A stretch of DNA of 64,000 nucleotides from Virgibacillus_F flavescens (GTDB lineage: Bacteria; Bacillota; Bacilli; Bacillales; Amphibacillaceae), in contig NZ_CP192260.1 of assembly GCF_050574275.1 (NCBI RefSeq), positions 1,178,001-1,242,000 of the forward strand. Reading direction: 5' to 3'. Made by a program: the position numbers and the translations under genes. The notes under the pieces were generated by a model. The model did not search any database. It had not been told where the DNA came from and saw only the letters and a list, made by a program, of their open reading frames with translations. Every line of letters begins with the position of its first letter. Position 1 is the stretch's first letter. Of this stretch, positions 51,314 through 60,036 are shown piece by piece.

Positions 51314-52171
51314 ATGAAAAAGTGGAAGATGGCAATTACAGCACTGCTCATTTTTACTGTGCTTGCAGCGTGTAATCAGGAAGAAGATAAGACTGCGGAT
51401 AAGCAGGAAACAATTACCGCCGTTGAAACGAGTCCAGTCAAAAAAGAGGATCTAATTATCGAGCATTCTCTATATGGACGTACAGCACCGGTAAGCTCGA
51501 CACCAATCATCCTTCAGATGCCTGGCGAGATCACTAATCTTGAAGTTGAAAACGGTGACAAAGTGGATGAGGATGATACCATCGCAACCATCCAAACCGC
51601 TCAAGGAAAACAAACAATTTACGCACAAGCAGCTGGAGAAATCGCACAGCTGCAGGGTGACGAGGGAACGATAGTAAACGCTGAGAAGCCGCTTGCGTTA
51701 ATTGTAGATCTGGAAGAACTACTATTGAAAGCAGCCGTTACCGCCGAATCAAGGTCCCTTTTTGAAGCAGGAAAGAAATATCCCATTACGATCAACAATA
51801 CGAACATCGAAGGCGAAATCACCTCGGTAGGCACACTGCCAAATGAGGCAGGATTATATCCAATAGAAGCAAGCATCAAAAACGAAGACAAGACATTACT
51901 TCCTGGCATGGTTGCGGAATTAATTGTTCCTGAAAACACAATCCAGGATGCGCTAATTATACCAACCGAAGCTGTCGTGGAAGAAAGCGGCAAGACGTTC
52001 ATTTATATCATCCAGAACGACAAAGCAGTACAGAAGAAAATCGAGATTATCGATACACAATCAGATGTTACAGCTGTTAAAGGTGAACTCAAAAAAGATG
52101 ACCAAGTTGTAACAAGCGGCACATTGACGCTGACTGACGGAGCAAAAGTCAATGTAGTGAAAGAGGGGTAA
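51314..52171 (+). CDS. RND efflux membrane-fusion lipoprotein
   Basis: This is the adaptor of a Gram-positive RND-type pump. The lipobox TVLAACNQ lies after an N-terminal hydrophobic segment. The biotinyl-lipoyl-like fold appears as GEITNLEVENGDKVDEDDTI and the beta-barrel as LPNEAGLYPIEASIKNEDKT. The start is the ATG at 51314 after GGGAGGAGTTTACAT; the upstream in-frame ORF to 51215 is not needed. It has 285 residues. The transporter gene follows six bases after the stop codon. Confidence 0.92.
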   Translation: MKKWKMAITALLIFTVLAACNQEEDKTADKQETITAVETSPVKKEDLIIEHSLYGRTAPVSSTPIILQMPGEITNLEVENGDKVDEDDTIATIQTAQGKQTIYAQAAGEIAQLQGDEGTIVNAEKPLALIVDLEELLLKAAVTAESRSLFEAGKKYPITINNTNIEGEITSVGTLPNEAGLYPIEASIKNEDKTLLPGMVAELIVPENTIQDALIIPTEAVVEESGKTFIYIIQNDKAVQKKIEIIDTQSDVTAVKGELKKDDQVVTSGTLTLTDGAKVNVVKEG

Positions 52172-52177
52172 TGCACG

Positions 52178-55100
52178 TTGAAGTTAGTAAATACATCCGT
52201 AAAACGGCCGGTCGGTGTCATTATGATTGTTCTTGCCATTCTTGCACTCGGCGTCGTATCGCTTCGCAGTTTGACTATTGATCTTTTCCCGGAAATCGAA
52301 CTGCCTATCGCAGTTGTAGCGACTTCTTACGAGGATGCTGCTCCACAGGAAGTAGAAAAGTTAGTAAGTCGTCCAATTGAATCTGCTATTAGCTCGGTTG
52401 AAGGAGTTGAAACGATTCAATCCCGGTCACAGTCTGGTAACTCGCTCGTCATCATGATGTTCAGTAATGGCGTCAACTTAGATCAGTCGCTGATTGATGT
52501 AAGGGAAAAAATTGATCAGGTTAAGAGCTTTCTTCCAGAAGGAGCGGGAGATCCGAGTGTTTTACGATTCAGCCCGGATCAGCTGCCGGTTATGTGGGTT
52601 GGTCTAACAGGAAAAGACCCTGCAGCATTAACCGCGGTAGCCGAAGATCAGATAGTTCCATATATAGAACGCCAGGGCGGCGTCGCGTCGGTATCGGTTG
52701 AAGGTGGAAAAGAGCGGGAAATTCAGCTCATTCTCGACCAGGCAAAGATGAAACAATATGGCGTGACCGCACAGACCCTTGTCCAGTCCCTGAACAGCAC
52801 CAATCAATCGGCATCGGCCGGTTCTGTTGATAAAGGCACCCAGGATCTGCAAATACGGATTACTGGCGAGCTCGAGTCGGTTGAAGATATTAAACAAACG
52901 ATTGTACAAACGGATGCAGGCGCAACAATCCATATCGAGGATGTAGCCGAAGTTGAGGACACGTTTAAACAAGCAAACGCATTAACCCTGGTAAATGGGG
53001 AACCATCGATTGTATTGTCCGTCATGAAGAAGTCTGATGGCAACACCGTCGACGTCGCAACAAATGTTAAAGAAGCAATGAGCGAGCTGAACGAAGAGCT
53101 TCCATCTGATGTAGACCTGGACGTGATCATCGATACATCTGAGTTCATTGAGCTCTCCATCAAATCGGTTGTGCAAAATATCATTATTGGAGGAATCATT
53201 TCCTTCTTTGTCCTGCTGTTATTTCTGAAAAGTCTTCGCGCGACGATCGTCATTGGATTATCGATCCCAATCGCAATCATCGCGACGTTTACTCTAATGT
53301 ATTTTACCGGCGAAACACTGAACGTCTTAACGCTCGGTGGATTGGCGCTTGGAATTGGAATGATGGTCGACAGCTCAATCGTTATTTTGGAAAATATCTA
53401 CGCTTACAGACAGAAGGGTTACAGCTTGTATGACTCCGCAACTAAGGGAGCTTCCGAGCTTGCACCAGCGGTTATCGCGTCAACGACGACTACATTGGTT
53501 GTGTTTCTGCCGATCGTATATGTGGACGGGGTGGCCTCAGATTTATTTACGCCGCTCGCACTCGCGGTTTCCTTTTCATTAATCGCATCGCTCGTAGTGG
53601 CGGTAACACTCGTCCCAATGCTTTCATCCAAACTGCTGTCAAAAGCGATGGAAGGAACCGGACGCAGATACTGGTTTGACCGCTTGATGGATCGTGTTTA
53701 TGCAGGTTATCGAAAAGTATTAAAATGGGTACTCAAGCATCGGAAAACAACGGTTGCAGGAACATTTATAGCGATAGTAGCAAGTCTTGCGTTATTCCCA
53801 TTAATCGGTGCCGAATTTATTCCATCCTCCGATCAAGGACAAGTCGAAATCATTGTGGAAACGGAACCAGGCAGTTCACTCGAACATACGGAATCTATTA
53901 TAATGGAAACTAATGAAAAGCTTGCAAGCTATGATGACGTTGTGGAGACAAGCTACGTAAGTGTAGGCGGGGGAGGATTTGATCCCACAAGCACAAGCGT
54001 AAACACTGGCACCTATACGATTCAATTGACACCTTCCACAGAACGAGAAAGCACAACATCAGACATCGTTCAGAAAATAAACGAAGATCTGCAAACAATA
54101 AGCGGAGCTGAAATCACCGTGAGCGTTGTCGGTGGTGGTTTAAGCACAGGAGATCCAGTTCAAATTCAATTGAACGGTCCAGAGAATGAAGTGCTGGCAG
54201 ATTTGTCTGAGCAGGTAGTAAACACAATTAAAGAAGTAGAAGGTGTCTATAATCCGGAATCGTCTGCTTCAGACGGTATCCCGCAAATGACGCTGACGAT
54301 AAACGAAGACAAAGCCGCCATGTACGGCTTAAGCGAACAACAGATTATCAGTCAGGTTCAGCTGCAATTCACCGGACAAGTTGCGACACAGTTCCGCGCG
54401 GACGGTAATGAAATGAGCGTCGTACTCATGTATCCGGAAGACGAACGCAGTACAATTAATGATCTGCAGGATATGAAAATACAATCACCGGCAGGATCCG
54501 AGGTAGCACTTGAGACGGTGGCGCAATTTGAAGAGGTTCAGGGTCCGGTTACATTGGAGCGGGAAAATCAGCAGGCACAAATGAGCGTAACAAGTGAGAT
54601 TGTTGATCGTGACCTGGCAAGTGTGGTCGAAGATATTGAGGCAAAATTAAGTAACTTAAATCTGCCAGAAGGTTACAGCTATCAAATTGGTGGCGATGCA
54701 CAGGATATGGCAGAGTCATTCCGTGACCTGTCGATCGCGCTAATCTTTTCGATATTCCTTGTTTATGCAGTAATGGCCGTACAATTTGAGAATTTCTTAT
54801 TCCCGTTAATTATCATGTTCTCCATGCCGGCAACGGTTGTAGGCGTCATGGTTGGCCTGTTTGTGACCGGATTGCCATTGAGCATACCAGCGTTCATTGG
54901 GGTCATCATGCTCGCCGGGATCGTCGTCAACAACTCCATCGTGTTAGTCGACTATATCAATATATTGCGGCGAAAAGGAGTCGACCGGTACGAAGCGATT
55001 TTAGAAGCGGGACCAAGCCGCCTGCGTCCCATTTTGATGACTACGTTAACAACCATATTGGCAATGATTCCATTAGCCATGGCGCTCGGTGAAGGCGCTG

Positions 55101-55234
55101 AAACCCAGCAGCCGCTTGCTGTTACGATCATCTTCGGACTTGGTATATCAAGTATCTTTACATTACTATTAATTCCAGTAGTTTATACGATGCTGGACGA
55201 TTTAACTGCAAAAATAACCAGACGAAATAAGTAG
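52178..55234 (+). CDS. RND family efflux permease (AcrB/SwrC-like)
   Basis: A 1018-residue inner-membrane pump with 12 membrane helices in two repeats and two large extracytoplasmic loops. Family motifs include GGLALGIGMMVDSSIVILEN, whose aspartate lies in the TM4 proton relay, and the second-half GVIMLAGIVVNNSIVLVDYI. It is similar in plan to B. subtilis SwrC, a surfactin and drug exporter. The substrate cannot be deduced. The start is the TTG at 52178 after AGAGGGGTAATGCACG. It forms an operon with the adaptor gene. Confidence 0.95.
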   Translation: MKLVNTSVKRPVGVIMIVLAILALGVVSLRSLTIDLFPEIELPIAVVATSYEDAAPQEVEKLVSRPIESAISSVEGVETIQSRSQSGNSLVIMMFSNGVNLDQSLIDVREKIDQVKSFLPEGAGDPSVLRFSPDQLPVMWVGLTGKDPAALTAVAEDQIVPYIERQGGVASVSVEGGKEREIQLILDQAKMKQYGVTAQTLVQSLNSTNQSASAGSVDKGTQDLQIRITGELESVEDIKQTIVQTDAGATIHIEDVAEVEDTFKQANALTLVNGEPSIVLSVMKKSDGNTVDVATNVKEAMSELNEELPSDVDLDVIIDTSEFIELSIKSVVQNIIIGGIISFFVLLLFLKSLRATIVIGLSIPIAIIATFTLMYFTGETLNVLTLGGLALGIGMMVDSSIVILENIYAYRQKGYSLYDSATKGASELAPAVIASTTTTLVVFLPIVYVDGVASDLFTPLALAVSFSLIASLVVAVTLVPMLSSKLLSKAMEGTGRRYWFDRLMDRVYAGYRKVLKWVLKHRKTTVAGTFIAIVASLALFPLIGAEFIPSSDQGQVEIIVETEPGSSLEHTESIIMETNEKLASYDDVVETSYVSVGGGGFDPTSTSVNTGTYTIQLTPSTERESTTSDIVQKINEDLQTISGAEITVSVVGGGLSTGDPVQIQLNGPENEVLADLSEQVVNTIKEVEGVYNPESSASDGIPQMTLTINEDKAAMYGLSEQQIISQVQLQFTGQVATQFRADGNEMSVVLMYPEDERSTINDLQDMKIQSPAGSEVALETVAQFEEVQGPVTLERENQQAQMSVTSEIVDRDLASVVEDIEAKLSNLNLPEGYSYQIGGDAQDMAESFRDLSIALIFSIFLVYAVMAVQFENFLFPLIIMFSMPATVVGVMVGLFVTGLPLSIPAFIGVIMLAGIVVNNSIVLVDYINILRRKGVDRYEAILEAGPSRLRPILMTTLTTILAMIPLAMALGEGAETQQPLAVTIIFGLGISSIFTLLLIPVVYTMLDDLTAKITRRNK

Positions 55235-55237
55235 GCG

Positions 55238-55270
55238 AAAGGTTTTCTGCACAGGCAGGAAACCTTTTCT
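55238..55270 (+). terminator. Rho-independent terminator after the RND operon
   Basis: AAAGGTTTTCTGC pairs with GCAGGAAACCTTT around ACAG, followed by TCTTCTT. Confidence 0.88.
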
Positions 55271-55359
55271 TCTTGGTAAACGTACTAGTAGTATGTTTTA
55301 TTTGTTCCTATTAAAGGAACACTAACAATTGACACCATAAGAAGAACGGAGGTAATCAC

Positions 55360-55662
55360 ATGTCAGTATCACGAATTATGCGATTGGTCACAGGTGGATT
55401 TGAGGCGTTCCTGGCAATCCCGCTTATTGGAGCACTATTTATCATGGGACAGGGCTATATGCCATTGGTTGTCATGTTTATTCTGCACATCATCACGTAT
55501 ATTTTATCAAAAAATGATAACGCACCAACCGTCGGAAGTGTTTTCGGAATCATCACTTCACTCATTGCGTGGATTCCATTCGTCGGAATCACCATGCACA
55601 TTATCACCGCAGCAATATTGTTATTCACAGGCGCAATGTCTGATAAAAAAAGAACATATTAA
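55360..55662 (+). CDS. Hypothetical four-helix membrane protein
   Basis: A 100-residue protein with about three to four hydrophobic segments (FLAIPLIGALFIMGQGYMPL, VVMFILHIITYIL, VFGIITSLIAWIPFVGITMH, IITAAILLFTGAM). AACGGAGGTAATCAC precedes the ATG. I do not recognise the family. It forms its own unit between two terminators. Confidence 0.78.
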   Translation: MSVSRIMRLVTGGFEAFLAIPLIGALFIMGQGYMPLVVMFILHIITYILSKNDNAPTVGSVFGIITSLIAWIPFVGITMHIITAAILLFTGAMSDKKRTY

Positions 55663-55668
55663 GTGTGG

Positions 55669-55700
55669 GAACTTGGGCAAACCAGCCGGGTTCTTTTTTC
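55669..55700 (+). terminator. Rho-independent terminator
   Basis: GAACTTGG pairs with CCGGGTTC (with G-U pairs), followed by TTTTTT. Confidence 0.8.
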
Positions 55701-55737
55701 GGTTTTTAATTGAGTGGATATCCGCCGATCCATAGGG

Positions 55738-55841
55738 TTAACGGCCATTATTTATCGAATAACAGCCAGTTTCGAAATATAACGGCCACATTTCGAAAAA
55801 TAACGGCCAGAACCTCGATTATATCGGCCGAGCGAGCCCCA
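55738..55841. repeat. 21-bp phased array C (ATAACGGCC type)
   Basis: Five units start at 55738, 55759, 55779, 55800 and 55821, with keyword ATAACGGCCA and a TTTCGAAAA-like tail. Periods are 21, 20, 21 and 21. The array lies between two converging genes. Confidence 0.78.
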
Positions 55842-55874
55842 GCTAATCAAGACACAGCCACTTAACCCATCCAT

Positions 55875-55913
55875 CAAAAAAACCGACTCGCTTATCAACC
55901 GCAAGTCGGTTTT
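55875..55913. terminator. Bidirectional terminator after the ThrE genes
   Basis: AACCGACTCGC (55881) pairs with GCAAGTCGGTT, with an A-run on the left that becomes a T-run for leftward transcripts. Confidence 0.85.
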
Positions 55914-55914
55914 C

Positions 55915-56376
55915 CTATGATTCCATTCGTTTCTTCAGCTGTTTTCGAATAATCTGGTTTGCTACCTCGGAAAACATTAGTCCAATTGCGATACCGCCCG
56001 AAAGCAGCATAACTTTGGCTGACAGCTCGACAGCAGTAAAATAATCATTTTGAACAAAATTCCGCATGGCGTCATAGGCGATACCGCCGGGTACCAGCGG
56101 AATAATTCCGGATACGATGAATACAATAATCGGCGTCCTGAAGTAGCGGGCACAGATCTGGCTGAGCACAGCAACTAACATCGATGCGAGGACCGTTGCC
56201 GGGACAGCGTCCATCCCACCATCGACAAGCATGTAATACAAAATCCAGCCAAGCATCCCGATGAGACCAGCCTGAATAAGCGATTTCTTCGGAGAATTAA
56301 ATAACACGCCAAACCCTGCTGCAGCAACAAAACTTGTCGCAAGCTGTGCAATGATCATAACCAACACTCCTTCCAT
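55915..56376 (-). CDS. Threonine/serine exporter small subunit (DUF3815/YjjB-like)
   Basis: A 153-residue protein with about four to five membrane helices (AAAGFGVLFNSPKKSLIQAG, VLASMLVAVLSQICARYFRT, IVFIVSGIIPLVPGGIAYDA). This is the C-terminal half of ThrE-type exporters, encoded separately. It follows the larger subunit with a 6-base gap. By family it would export small amino acids. Confidence 0.88.
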   Translation of the reverse strand: MEGVLVMIIAQLATSFVAAAGFGVLFNSPKKSLIQAGLIGMLGWILYYMLVDGGMDAVPATVLASMLVAVLSQICARYFRTPIIVFIVSGIIPLVPGGIAYDAMRNFVQNDYFTAVELSAKVMLLSGGIAIGLMFSEVANQIIRKQLKKRMES

Positions 56377-56382
56377 ACTAAA

Positions 56383-57120
56383 TTAAATGAATGCAAACAC
56401 TACCGCAACGCCAGCGCCGATCGCAAATGCTGTAAGTACCGCTTCCACACCTTTGGAAACACCTGCCACCAAATGGCCTGTCATCAGATCACGGACGGCA
56501 TTTGTGATATGTAATCCCGGTACGAGCGGCATGACGGCACCAATGATGATCTTATCCAATTCGAGACCAAGACCGCTTTGAATAAAAAATACGGCCAGCA
56601 ATCCAATGGCAAGTGACGCAATAAACTCTGCAATGAAGCGGGTTTCCACCAATCGATTAAACCAAATAACCGCAGCGTATCCAACCCCTCCTGCTGCAAA
56701 CGATGGCATGAAATCTGGCCAAGTTCCGCCAAACATTATCGTAAAGCATCCTGCAACAAAGGCAGCCGCAACAACTTGAATCCATTCAGCGTAAACCACA
56801 CGATCCTGATCCACTTCCTCTAGCAGCGCAAGCGCCTCAGATAAGACAAGCTCATCACCGGTCAGTCTGCGGGAAATACTGTTTACCTCCGTAATTTTAT
56901 GTAAGTCGGTAGACCGCTCTGAAATCCGGATAAAATTCGTCTTTTCCACCCGGTCCACTGAAAAAATAATCCCAGTCGGCGTTGCATAACTCTGCGCATT
57001 CGATAGCCCGTACGCCACCGCAATCCGGTTCATCGTATCCTCTACCCGGTACGTCTCCGCACCACTTTCCAGCATTATTTTGCCTGCAAGCATGCAGACC
57101 TTTGCAATCGAAATATCCAT
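56383..57120 (-). CDS. Threonine/serine exporter large subunit (DUF1212/YjjP-like)
   Basis: The N-terminal half of ThrE. The conserved start is MLAGKIMLESGAETYRVEDT with MNRIAVAYG. Membrane helices follow, including VVAAAFVAGCFTIMFGGTWP and IIGAVMPLVPGLHITNAVRD. The frame opens at 57147, but MDISIAKVCMLAGK from the ATG at 57120 fits the family better, giving 245 residues. The Shine-Dalgarno is weak. Confidence 0.88.
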   Translation of the reverse strand: MDISIAKVCMLAGKIMLESGAETYRVEDTMNRIAVAYGLSNAQSYATPTGIIFSVDRVEKTNFIRISERSTDLHKITEVNSISRRLTGDELVLSEALALLEEVDQDRVVYAEWIQVVAAAFVAGCFTIMFGGTWPDFMPSFAAGGVGYAAVIWFNRLVETRFIAEFIASLAIGLLAVFFIQSGLGLELDKIIIGAVMPLVPGLHITNAVRDLMTGHLVAGVSKGVEAVLTAFAIGAGVAVVFAFI

Positions 57121-57232
57121 ATTCAAGCGAAACACCCACTTTCCCAAAAAAATACCCGTTCCATTTTTTGCTATCTCATATTATAGCACGCGATATTGGT
57201 AAGAAGACAGTATTACTGAAATTGGTCTGCGA

Positions 57233-57292
57233 GTGGCCATTGAAAATGTTACATGTGGTACAAAATAAGTGTTTACGGAGCGCGCCTTAGGG
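57233..57292. repeat. Half copy of the MITE-like element
   Basis: GTGGCCATTGAAAATGTTAC, then ATGTGGTACAAAATAAGTG and GGAGCGCGCCTTAGGGA. The right half is missing; array D begins soon after. Confidence 0.6.
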
Positions 57293-57327
57293 AACGGATT
57301 CTACTTCCTTATGGGAAAGACACCAAC

Positions 57328-57474
57328 AAACTCAGTCCGGAATTACATATATCCGGGAGGATTCAGATTAGAATCGGGCGTCAACGTGTTAAACTAAGGA
57401 GAAACCTTCTCAAACTCGGGCGCCAACCTCTCAAACTCAGGACACACCGTATCTCAATCCCACAAAACGAATGC
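57328..57474. repeat. 21-bp phased array D (AAACTCGGG type)
   Basis: Seven units start at 57328, 57349, 57370, 57391, 57412, 57433 and 57454, all 21 bases apart. The best-preserved ones read AAACTCGGGCGCCAACCTC and AAACTCAGGACACACCG. The plus strand reads KLGRQPL-like heptads with no stop codon. Confidence 0.82.
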
Positions 57475-57501
57475 CCCTACACTCCGTCGCGGCACACCAA
57501 T

Positions 57502-57927
57502 CTATTGTTCATATAAAATAGTTTGAGCAATTCCAATGAAATATTCCGACTCATCAATTATATGATCCATAACTGTTTTGGCCATCGGGTTATCAACAAC
57601 CGCTTTACTTTCACTTTTTATTTTTCGGCAAAATTGTATGAATGCCACACTTTCCTGTAAACAAAATGACGCAAGGTCCAGCACTTGCTGGGATAGCTGT
57701 GGAGAAATCTGATCCTTACTTCTGATTACTGACTCGATAAACCGTTTAACATGCTGCTTTGTCGTTATCAAAACATCCTCCCATCGCGCCAGCCCCGTCA
57801 CAAATTCCTCCTCTAAATCTGGCAGTAACTCCCGAATCACCACCGTGTGCTCGGATTCCTGCTCTTTCCAGAACTCCGCCTCGTCCAGCACCCGCAATGG
57901 CCACTGACTTCCATAATAATACTGCAC
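57502..57927 (-). CDS. DUF2935-like protein (single domain)
   Basis: A 141-residue helical protein with DEAEFWKEQESEHTVVIREL at the start and KTVMDHIIDESEYFIGIAQ at the end. This resembles one half of the ferritin-like DUF2935 proteins of Bacilli, which usually carry two such domains. The start is the GTG at 57927 after AAGGGGTGGACGGC. The His and Glu positions could bind metal, but this is inference. Function unknown. Confidence 0.68.
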   Translation of the reverse strand: MQYYYGSQWPLRVLDEAEFWKEQESEHTVVIRELLPDLEEEFVTGLARWEDVLITTKQHVKRFIESVIRSKDQISPQLSQQVLDLASFCLQESVAFIQFCRKIKSESKAVVDNPMAKTVMDHIIDESEYFIGIAQTILYEQ

Positions 57928-58016
57928 GCCGTCCACCCCTTATATGAAAATTCACATCTATAGAATGTATGTCTTATTTAAATAAATAATGAACAAAAAC
58001 CCATCCGGGTAAAAAC

Positions 58017-58202
58017 CGCGCACCAATCAAGCATTTTCGCGCACCATCAGGCATAAATCGCGCACTAAACGAGTCAATACGCGCAGTCTCCCTCAAAAGT
58101 CGCGCACCTTTCCAGGATTATCGCGCATCATCAATCGAAATTCGCGCACCGCTTACCAAAAGTCGCGCACCAACACCGCGATTACGCGCCACCCAAAATC
58201 CA
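58017..58202. repeat. 21-bp phased array B1 (CGCGCACC type)
   Basis: Nine units start with CGCGCACC or a close variant at 58017 and then every 21 bases without exception up to 58185. The 13 bases that follow each keyword differ in every unit. The plus strand reads SRTxxxx heptads with no stop codon; the reverse strand has one. The array fills the gap upstream of the ABC-tetR operon. Confidence 0.92.
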
Positions 58203-58239
58203 CCTATTTACAAAACACCCACCATCAATTAAAATAAAA

Positions 58240-58255
58240 GTGAGTAATCACTCAC
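58240..58255. promoter_or_regulatory. Candidate TetR operator
   Basis: GTGAGTAATCACTCAC is a dyad (GTGAGT-N4-ACTCAC) 20 bases before the first gene of the operon. It has the size and form of TetR-family operators. Confidence 0.65.
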
Positions 58256-58274
58256 ATGTAAAAGGAGGATACAC

Positions 58275-59000
58275 ATGTCTGCCTTTATTGAACTGAACAA
58301 CATACAGCATAATTACAATAAAGAAGTTGTTTTAAAAGAAATCAATCTCACCATCCCGCGCGGTCAATTATTTGGGCTGCTCGGTCCATCTGGATCAGGT
58401 AAAACAACATTGGTGAAAATTATCATTGGACTGCTGAACCCGACCAATGGGACGGTGATGGTCGACAGCAGTAAAATGCCTTCATTGAAACAGATGCAGA
58501 ACATTGGCTATATGGCACAATCAGACGCGCTCTACAGCGAGCTGACCGCTAAAGAAAATCTGGAGTTTTTTGCAAGTATCTATGGAATTCCAAAAAAAGA
58601 ACGGAAAGAACGTTTGGCCGAAGCGGCGCAAATTGTAAACCTGACCGATCATTTGCATAAACCGCTCGATAAGTATTCAGGCGGAATGAAACGACGTATG
58701 TCACTTGCGGTCGCGCTGATTCACAAACCATCGTTGCTTATTCTGGACGAACCAACTGTCGGTATTGATCCTGTTCTCAGAGCATCAATATGGCAGGATC
58801 TAAAGAAGCTGCAGGCAGCGGGAACTACGATTGTTATTACAACGCACGTAATGGACGAAGCGGAAAAATGCGATAATCTGGCACTTCTGCGCGAGGGATA
58901 TGTGATTGCCCAGGGAAGTCCGGACGATTTGAAACAAACAAGCGAAACCAAGACATTAGAAGATGCATTTTTATATTTTGGGAAAAAGGTGGAGGTGTAG
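58275..59000 (+). CDS. ABC-2 type exporter ATP-binding protein
   Basis: A 241-residue ATPase with Walker A in LLGPSGSGKTTLVKII, signature YSGGMKRRMSLAVAL and Walker B in LLILDEPTVGIDPV. The closing region is typical of drug-type ABC-2 exporters. AAAGGAGGATACAC precedes the ATG. It forms an operon with the permease and the TetR gene. Confidence 0.95.
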   Translation: MSAFIELNNIQHNYNKEVVLKEINLTIPRGQLFGLLGPSGSGKTTLVKIIIGLLNPTNGTVMVDSSKMPSLKQMQNIGYMAQSDALYSELTAKENLEFFASIYGIPKKERKERLAEAAQIVNLTDHLHKPLDKYSGGMKRRMSLAVALIHKPSLLILDEPTVGIDPVLRASIWQDLKKLQAAGTTIVITTHVMDEAEKCDNLALLREGYVIAQGSPDDLKQTSETKTLEDAFLYFGKKVEV

Positions 59001-59003
59001 AGA

Positions 59004-60020
59004 ATGCGAATTCGTGCCATTATCAAACGTATCGTTCAGCAATTCCTGCGTGACAAACGCAGTATCGCCCTCATGCTGGTAGCGCCGCTGTTCGTCATGA
59101 CGCTATTATGGCTTGTACTTGATATGGATAACTATGAACCGACCATAGCGATTGGCGATGTCCCACCGCAAATGCAGGAGGTACTTGAAGAACAGGATGC
59201 GATCATAAAAGAAATGTCTCAAGCCAAAGCACAGAAGGCATTAAGCGAAAATAACGTCGACGCATACATCAACTGGAACGAAGGGAAAGTCGAGGTTACA
59301 ATGGAAGGGAGCAACCCGACCGCGAGCTCCGCTGTTAAACGGGTGTTAAATAACGCAGCGAAACAGGCAAATCCAAACGCACTAGACCTGGAAATTAGTT
59401 TTGTCCACGGTTCAACCGACCTGAACTTATTTGATAATACTGGACCAGTTCTAATCGGATTTTTTGTCTTCTTTTTCGTATTCATCATAGGCGGAGTTAC
59501 TTTTCTGAGAGAACGGACGCAGGGAACTCTAGAACGCCTCTTGGCGACGCCGTTAAAAAGATGGGAAATCGTTGTAGGCTATCTATGCGGGTTCGGAATT
59601 TTTATCATCATCCAATCGTTAGTACTTGTATCTTTTTCGGTCTACGTGCTGAACATTTATATGGAAGGTGAATTCCTTACCGTTCTGGCGGTTACACTAT
59701 TGCTGGCATTAACGGCACTCAGCCTTGGAACTCTGCTATCTGCATTTGCAAAAACAGAATTCCAGATGATTCAATTCATTCCGATTGTCATCGTGCCGCA
59801 AGTCTTCTTTTCCGGTATTTTTCATATCGAAGAAGGCAGCTGGATGGATCTGCTTGGCCACATCATGCCACTATCATATGGCGCCGAGGCATTGCGCGAA
59901 GTCATGATTCGCGGCCAGGCAATCAGCGACATTCTAACAGAACTCGGAATCATCCTTGGATTTTCCGTCGCATTTATCATTCTCAATATCCTGGCACTGA
60001 AAAGACATCGTAAACTGTAA
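59004..60020 (+). CDS. ABC-2 type exporter permease
   Basis: A 338-residue membrane protein. One helix near the start (SIALMLVAPLFVMTLLWLVL) is followed by an extracytoplasmic domain of about 130 residues and five helices (VLIGFFVFFFVFIIGGVTFL and others) with RERTQGTLERLLATPLKRWE, the ABC-2 signature. It partners the preceding ATPase. A drug or lipid-type substrate is inferred from the TetR partner. Confidence 0.93.
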   Translation: MRIRAIIKRIVQQFLRDKRSIALMLVAPLFVMTLLWLVLDMDNYEPTIAIGDVPPQMQEVLEEQDAIIKEMSQAKAQKALSENNVDAYINWNEGKVEVTMEGSNPTASSAVKRVLNNAAKQANPNALDLEISFVHGSTDLNLFDNTGPVLIGFFVFFFVFIIGGVTFLRERTQGTLERLLATPLKRWEIVVGYLCGFGIFIIIQSLVLVSFSVYVLNIYMEGEFLTVLAVTLLLALTALSLGTLLSAFAKTEFQMIQFIPIVIVPQVFFSGIFHIEEGSWMDLLGHIMPLSYGAEALREVMIRGQAISDILTELGIILGFSVAFIILNILALKRHRKL

Positions 60021-60036
60021 GCAGGAGGTACCATCT

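Noticed and set aside
57253..57516. An 87-codon ORF spanning array D
   Set aside because: It starts inside the half MITE, has no Shine-Dalgarno, and runs into the end of the opposite gene; treated as array D.
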